DNA of 34,790 nt. It comes from an uncultured Burkholderiales bacterium. GTDB lineage: Bacteria > Pseudomonadota > Gammaproteobacteria > Burkholderiales > Burkholderiaceae_C. The notes under the pieces are model-generated. The model worked only from the letters and a program-made list of their open reading frames with translations, ran no database searches and was not told where the DNA came from. Shown one piece after another: positions 31,755-34,790 of the stretch. How positions within the stretch are numbered: position 1 is the stretch's first letter; each line of letters begins with the position of its first letter. The position numbers and the translations under genes were made by a program. The stretch is taken from the NCBI GenBank assembly GCA_903864315.1, contig CAIPFK010000061.1, positions 1 to 34,790 of the forward strand. Reading direction: 5' to 3'.

Positions 31755-32798
31755 TTATTGGGGCTGCTCTTTTTTGGCGTCTTCGTCCCAACGAAGGAGT
31801 TTAAAGGCGTTGCCAAAGTAAATGCGCCTGGCATCTTCAGCGCCGAGGTTGAGCGTTTCAATGGAGCGAATGCCTTCGCGTATGAACATGGGGCCTTCCT
31901 CGGGGTCAAAAGGACAGTCGCTGGCAAAGACCACGTGCTCAGGGCCAAAGAAATCCAAGCCACACCGCAGTGCCGATGAGGATCCCCCAAGGACCGTATC
32001 ACCGTAGAACATTTTGAAATATTCCATGGGTTTCTTTTTTAAACTGGCCAAGACATGGTCTTCGCTGCCATCGGCACTCCGAGAACCCAACTGGGCCCAC
32101 AAAGTCTCAGCTCGCCCTTCAAAATAGGGCAACATGCCACCACAGTGGTGTGTGATCAGTTTGAGCTCAGGCAAGCGATCAAAAAGACCTGAGAACACCA
32201 TGCGCGACATGGCAACGCTGGTCTCAAAGGGCCAGCCCAAAACTTGCCAAATCTCGTATTTGGAGCGGTCTTCGGTGTCGTAGTCGGGCTTGTGGCCTGG
32301 GCGAGTGGGGTGCATCCAAACGGGCAAATGGTGGTGGTTGGTGATGCGCTCAAAGATGGGGAAAATCTCTGGGTGGTCCAGCGCTTTTCCGCTGGCATGC
32401 GAGAGCACTTGGATGCCTTTGGCACCGAGCACATCAATGGCGTAGTCCATCTCGATCAGTGCTGCCTTGGGGTTGTTCATGGGCAACGAGGCCACAAAGG
32501 TGGGGAACTGCTTGGGCCACTCACGGCAAATGGCCGCCATGCCTTCGTTGGCAACGCGGGCATAGGCAGGAGACTCGTCGGGTGTGCCCATCATTTCAGG
32601 CGAAGGAACGGCCAGGGAAATGATTTGTTGAACGTCTGGGAATTGTTTGAGCATTTCCACGCGAGCGGGCATGTCCCAGAGCATGCGCAAATTGCTCATG
32701 CGTTTGATCATGCCGGGGTCGCGACCGTGTTTTTTGACAAGCTCAACATAACTGGGTGGCATGACGTGGTTGTAGATATCAATTTTTGGGGTGTTCAA
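31755..32798 (-). CDS. ACMSD/gamma-resorcylate decarboxylase-type amidohydrolase
   Basis: A 347-residue amidohydrolase-2 protein. The family usually decarboxylates aromatic or muconic acids by a metal-dependent, non-oxidative route. Visible motifs are MHPTRPGHKPDYDTEDRSK in the middle, the metal histidine region LITHHCGGMLPYFEG, and VVFASDCPFDPEEGP near the end with the catalytic Asp. The N-terminal motif reads KIDIYNHVMPP, so Tyr stands where the first His of the HxH pair is normal; this may be a subfamily trait with a changed metal site. It is divergent from the intradiol dioxygenase across 284 bases and is followed by the third Bug gene. A decarboxylation that feeds the ring-cleaving enzyme is a sensible guess. 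Confidence 0.87.
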   Translation of the reverse strand: MNTPKIDIYNHVMPPSYVELVKKHGRDPGMIKRMSNLRMLWDMPARVEMLKQFPDVQQIISLAVPSPEMMGTPDESPAYARVANEGMAAICREWPKQFPTFVASLPMNNPKAALIEMDYAIDVLGAKGIQVLSHASGKALDHPEIFPIFERITNHHHLPVWMHPTRPGHKPDYDTEDRSKYEIWQVLGWPFETSVAMSRMVFSGLFDRLPELKLITHHCGGMLPYFEGRAETLWAQLGSRSADGSEDHVLASLKKKPMEYFKMFYGDTVLGGSSSALRCGLDFFGPEHVVFASDCPFDPEEGPMFIREGIRSIETLNLGAEDARRIYFGNAFKLLRWDEDAKKEQPQ

Positions 32799-33082
32799 AA
32801 TTCAAGCTTTCTATGCGTGGCCAATACAGTGAAATGGGCGGATGGAGTGCTGGCCTTGATCATTGGCCGTTGACAGTCGAGCAAGTCGACGGTTTCAACC
32901 ATGGCGTGATCAATGGACCAAGCGAGCACTCACCGTTCAACTTGAAATCATCGCATAAATTGCACCTAGGTAAAACCCTCAGATACCCTAATGCCCTTGG
33001 TCACGTGAAGACTGGCTTGATCCCCAAAAACAGTGCACACTCCGTGTTGGAATTTTTTTTATTCGAGCGAAGGAACACGCAC

Positions 33083-33991
33083 ATGTTTTTGAATAACCCG
33101 ACAGAACTCACGCGCTATGTGTTGGAGCAAATGGACAAGACCGAGGATCCCCGAACCCGCCAGGTGATGGTGGGACTGGTCAAGCATTTGCACGCGTTTG
33201 TGACCGACGTGGGACTCACCGAGGCGGAATTTCATCAAGCTTGTGGACTCATTGCGAAACTGGGCCAACAAAGCAACGCCTCACACAATGAGGTGACGTT
33301 GATGGCTGGCTCACTGGGCGTTTCTGCTTTGGTGTGCCTGAGCAACAATGGCCAAGGCGGCACACGTTCAACCACCGCCAATTTGATGGGGCCGTTTTGG
33401 CGCCAAGACTCACCAATCACCCGCAGTGGTGACTCCATCGTGAGGTCGCCAACGCCAGGTGAGACTGTGTATGTGAATGCTTGGGTCAAAGACATGCAAG
33501 GGCAAGCGGTGAGCAACGCTCGGGTGGATGTGTGGCACTCGTCGAGCAAGGGCTTTTACGAAAACCAAGATGCCTCGCAAGCCGAGATGAATTTACGGGG
33601 CCGCTTTGAGACCGATATCAAGGGTCATATTGCATTCAAGACGATCAAACCCGCAGGTTACCCCATTCCCATCAACGGTTTGGTGGGAGAGGTGCTGGCT
33701 AAACTCGGACGGCACCATATGCGCCCTGCGCATTTGCATTTTTTGATTTTCAAAGAAGGCTATAAAACCCAGTTCTCCCAGGTCTACTCGAGTGATGATC
33801 CTTATTTGGAAACCGATGTTCAGTTTGGGGTGACACAGGCTTTGATTGGCCAATACGTGTTGCACCAAGGCGAGAAAGACCCCAGCGGGGTTGAAGGGAG
33901 CAATTGGTGGAGTTTGGACTTTGTCTTTGAAGTTGAAGCGGGCACGGCCTATTTGCCCAAGCCCCCGATCAGTGCCAAAGTCCTGGCTTGA
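33083..33991 (+). CDS. Intradiol ring-cleavage dioxygenase (catechol/hydroxyquinol type)
   Basis: A 302-residue non-haem Fe(III) dioxygenase that opens catechol-type rings between the two hydroxyls to give a muconate or maleylacetate precursor. The start at 33083 follows AAGGA by eight bases; a frame open from 32786 is rejected. Residues 1-100 are the helical dimer-forming domain. The iron ligands are Tyr159 (GFYENQD), Tyr193 (AGYPIP), His217 and His219 (RPAHLHF), with spacing like catechol 1,2- and hydroxyquinol 1,2-dioxygenases. DVWHSSSKG precedes the first Tyr as in this group. It is convergent with the SDR gene, 12 bases away, and divergent from the amidohydrolase. The hydroxyquinol assignment is favoured by resemblance but not proven. 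Confidence 0.92.
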   Translation: MFLNNPTELTRYVLEQMDKTEDPRTRQVMVGLVKHLHAFVTDVGLTEAEFHQACGLIAKLGQQSNASHNEVTLMAGSLGVSALVCLSNNGQGGTRSTTANLMGPFWRQDSPITRSGDSIVRSPTPGETVYVNAWVKDMQGQAVSNARVDVWHSSSKGFYENQDASQAEMNLRGRFETDIKGHIAFKTIKPAGYPIPINGLVGEVLAKLGRHHMRPAHLHFLIFKEGYKTQFSQVYSSDDPYLETDVQFGVTQALIGQYVLHQGEKDPSGVEGSNWWSLDFVFEVEAGTAYLPKPPISAKVLA

Positions 33992-34003
33992 GGGGGTCGT
34001 GGT

Positions 34004-34780
34004 TTATTGCAATGCGCGTGACATCCCGCCATCCACCACGATGGAGGTCCCCGTGATGAAGCCCGCTTGCATGGAGGCCAAAAAAGTCACGACACCCGCA
34101 ATCTCTTCTTGTGTTCCCATGCGCGCGAGAGGTGTGAGTTTGAGCCGGGCGTTGGTCTGCTCCTGGGTATAAGCCGCCGAGCCTTGGCGGTGAGAGTTGT
34201 CAATCAAGGCTGGTGCCACACAGTTGGCCGTGATGCCGTGGATGCCCACCTCGTTGGCCAAGTGTTTGATGTAAGCCGTCACGCCCGCGCGAAAGACGGT
34301 TGACAAACTGTGGTGGGCCATGGGCTCCTTCACCGATGCAGAGGTGATGGCAATGATCCTTCCCCAGCCACGGTTGAGCATCAATGGCAAGACGGCTTTG
34401 CACATTTGTATGGCACTCCAGAGCTGATTTTCATAAGCTTGGTGCCAACGTGCATCCTCGTTTTCGTCAAGCGTGGCCCACAGCGGGTTGGGGGCTCTTG
34501 GGGTATTGAGGACAAAAATATCGAGCAAACCAAAGCGCTCTTTCACGGCAAGACCGAGTCGCTCAACGTCCTCTTTGAGCCGCATATCTCCAGCGACCGC
34601 TAGCACGGTGATGCCAAAGCGCGACTCCAGATCCTTTGCCAATGCGTCAAGCGCGTCGCTCGAGCGTGCAAATAGCACGAGGTTCACCCCCTCAGCGGCC
34701 AGTGCACAGGCGATACTGCGTCCCATGCCAGCGCTGGAGGCGCTCACCAAGGCAACTTTGCCTTTGATACCAAGTTCCAT
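34004..34780 (-). CDS. SDR-family protein with altered catalytic residues
   Basis: A 258-residue short-chain dehydrogenase/reductase fold. The N-terminal nucleotide motif reads VSASSAGMGRSIACALA, a variant of TGxxxGxG, and NAG is replaced by NTPRAPNP. At the catalytic place, SASVKEPMAHHSLSTVFRAG has Ser and Arg where YxxxK is normal. The C-terminus TGTSIVVDGG is typical. From memory this matches a known beta-ketoacyl-ACP-reductase-like subgroup that lacks a perfect NAD motif and catalytic tetrad, so it may use a different chemistry or bind without reducing. It ends 12 bases from the dioxygenase stop and starts ten bases from the window end, so its promoter and upstream neighbour are not visible. 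Likely role: a hydroxyacid or aromatic intermediate step. Confidence 0.88.
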   Translation of the reverse strand: MELGIKGKVALVSASSAGMGRSIACALAAEGVNLVLFARSSDALDALAKDLESRFGITVLAVAGDMRLKEDVERLGLAVKERFGLLDIFVLNTPRAPNPLWATLDENEDARWHQAYENQLWSAIQMCKAVLPLMLNRGWGRIIAITSASVKEPMAHHSLSTVFRAGVTAYIKHLANEVGIHGITANCVAPALIDNSHRQGSAAYTQEQTNARLKLTPLARMGTQEEIAGVVTFLASMQAGFITGTSIVVDGGMSRALQ

Positions 34781-34790
34781 GAGTTCAGTC

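Noticed and set aside
1-34790. tRNA, rRNA, CRISPR array, transposase or phage genes
   Set aside because: No cloverleaf-like sequence, regular direct repeats, or recombinase motifs were recognised on either strand by reading; a covariance-model scan was not possible.

Overview
This window is chromosomal DNA of a betaproteobacterium, most likely Burkholderiales and close to Comamonadaceae. The evidence is the repeated Bug-type (TctC-like) periplasmic receptors, a tcuAB tricarballylate pair, a LivM-LivG fusion transporter, LigI-like amidohydrolases and glycine-zipper envelope proteins, all in balanced-GC, densely packed DNA. No tRNA, rRNA, CRISPR array, integrase or insertion sequence was found. 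The genus is not resolved.

Layout. (A) 1-9343 is a catabolic and transport block. It holds an MFS transporter cut by the window edge, two orphan Bug receptors, a 4,5-dihydroxyphthalate-decarboxylase-like protein, two LigI-like amidohydrolases flanking an isopropylmalate/isocitrate-type dehydrogenase, a class II aldolase/decarboxylase and an orphan solute-binding protein. (B) 9352-14443 reads on the minus strand: class II aldolase, tcuA (TTG start), tcuB (overlapping tcuA) and pgi. A TATAAT box with a 14-bp palindrome precedes it. (C) 14444-18226 is an unfamiliar plus-strand group: a charged single-pass membrane protein, a zinc-ribbon/coiled-coil/tail-anchored protein, a zinc-ribbon multi-pass protein, and a separate 63-residue basic protein. 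(D) 18638-23294 holds a 967-residue fusion of a thiol dioxygenase with four rhodanese domains, followed by an Rrf2-type regulator (minus) and a MerR-type regulator (plus), divergent across a palindromic AT-rich intergenic region. (E) 23414-25223 holds an orphan ParA-like ATPase and a glycine-zipper envelope protein. (F) 25384-30350 is a branched-chain-amino-acid-type ABC transporter read on the minus strand as livK, terminator, livH, livMG (fused), livF. (G) 30719-34780 is a second aromatic catabolic block: Bug receptor, ACMSD-type amidohydrolase, intradiol dioxygenase and an atypical SDR.

How it fits together. Blocks A, B, F and G look like uptake plus breakdown of aromatic or carboxylated acids: periplasmic receptors, ring cleavage by an intradiol dioxygenase, decarboxylases, lactonase-type amidohydrolases and dehydrogenases. 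No LysR, IclR or GntR regulator lies beside them. The two places most likely to hold undescribed biology are the thiol-dioxygenase/tetra-rhodanese fusion with its two neighbouring regulators (D), and the zinc-ribbon membrane operon (C).
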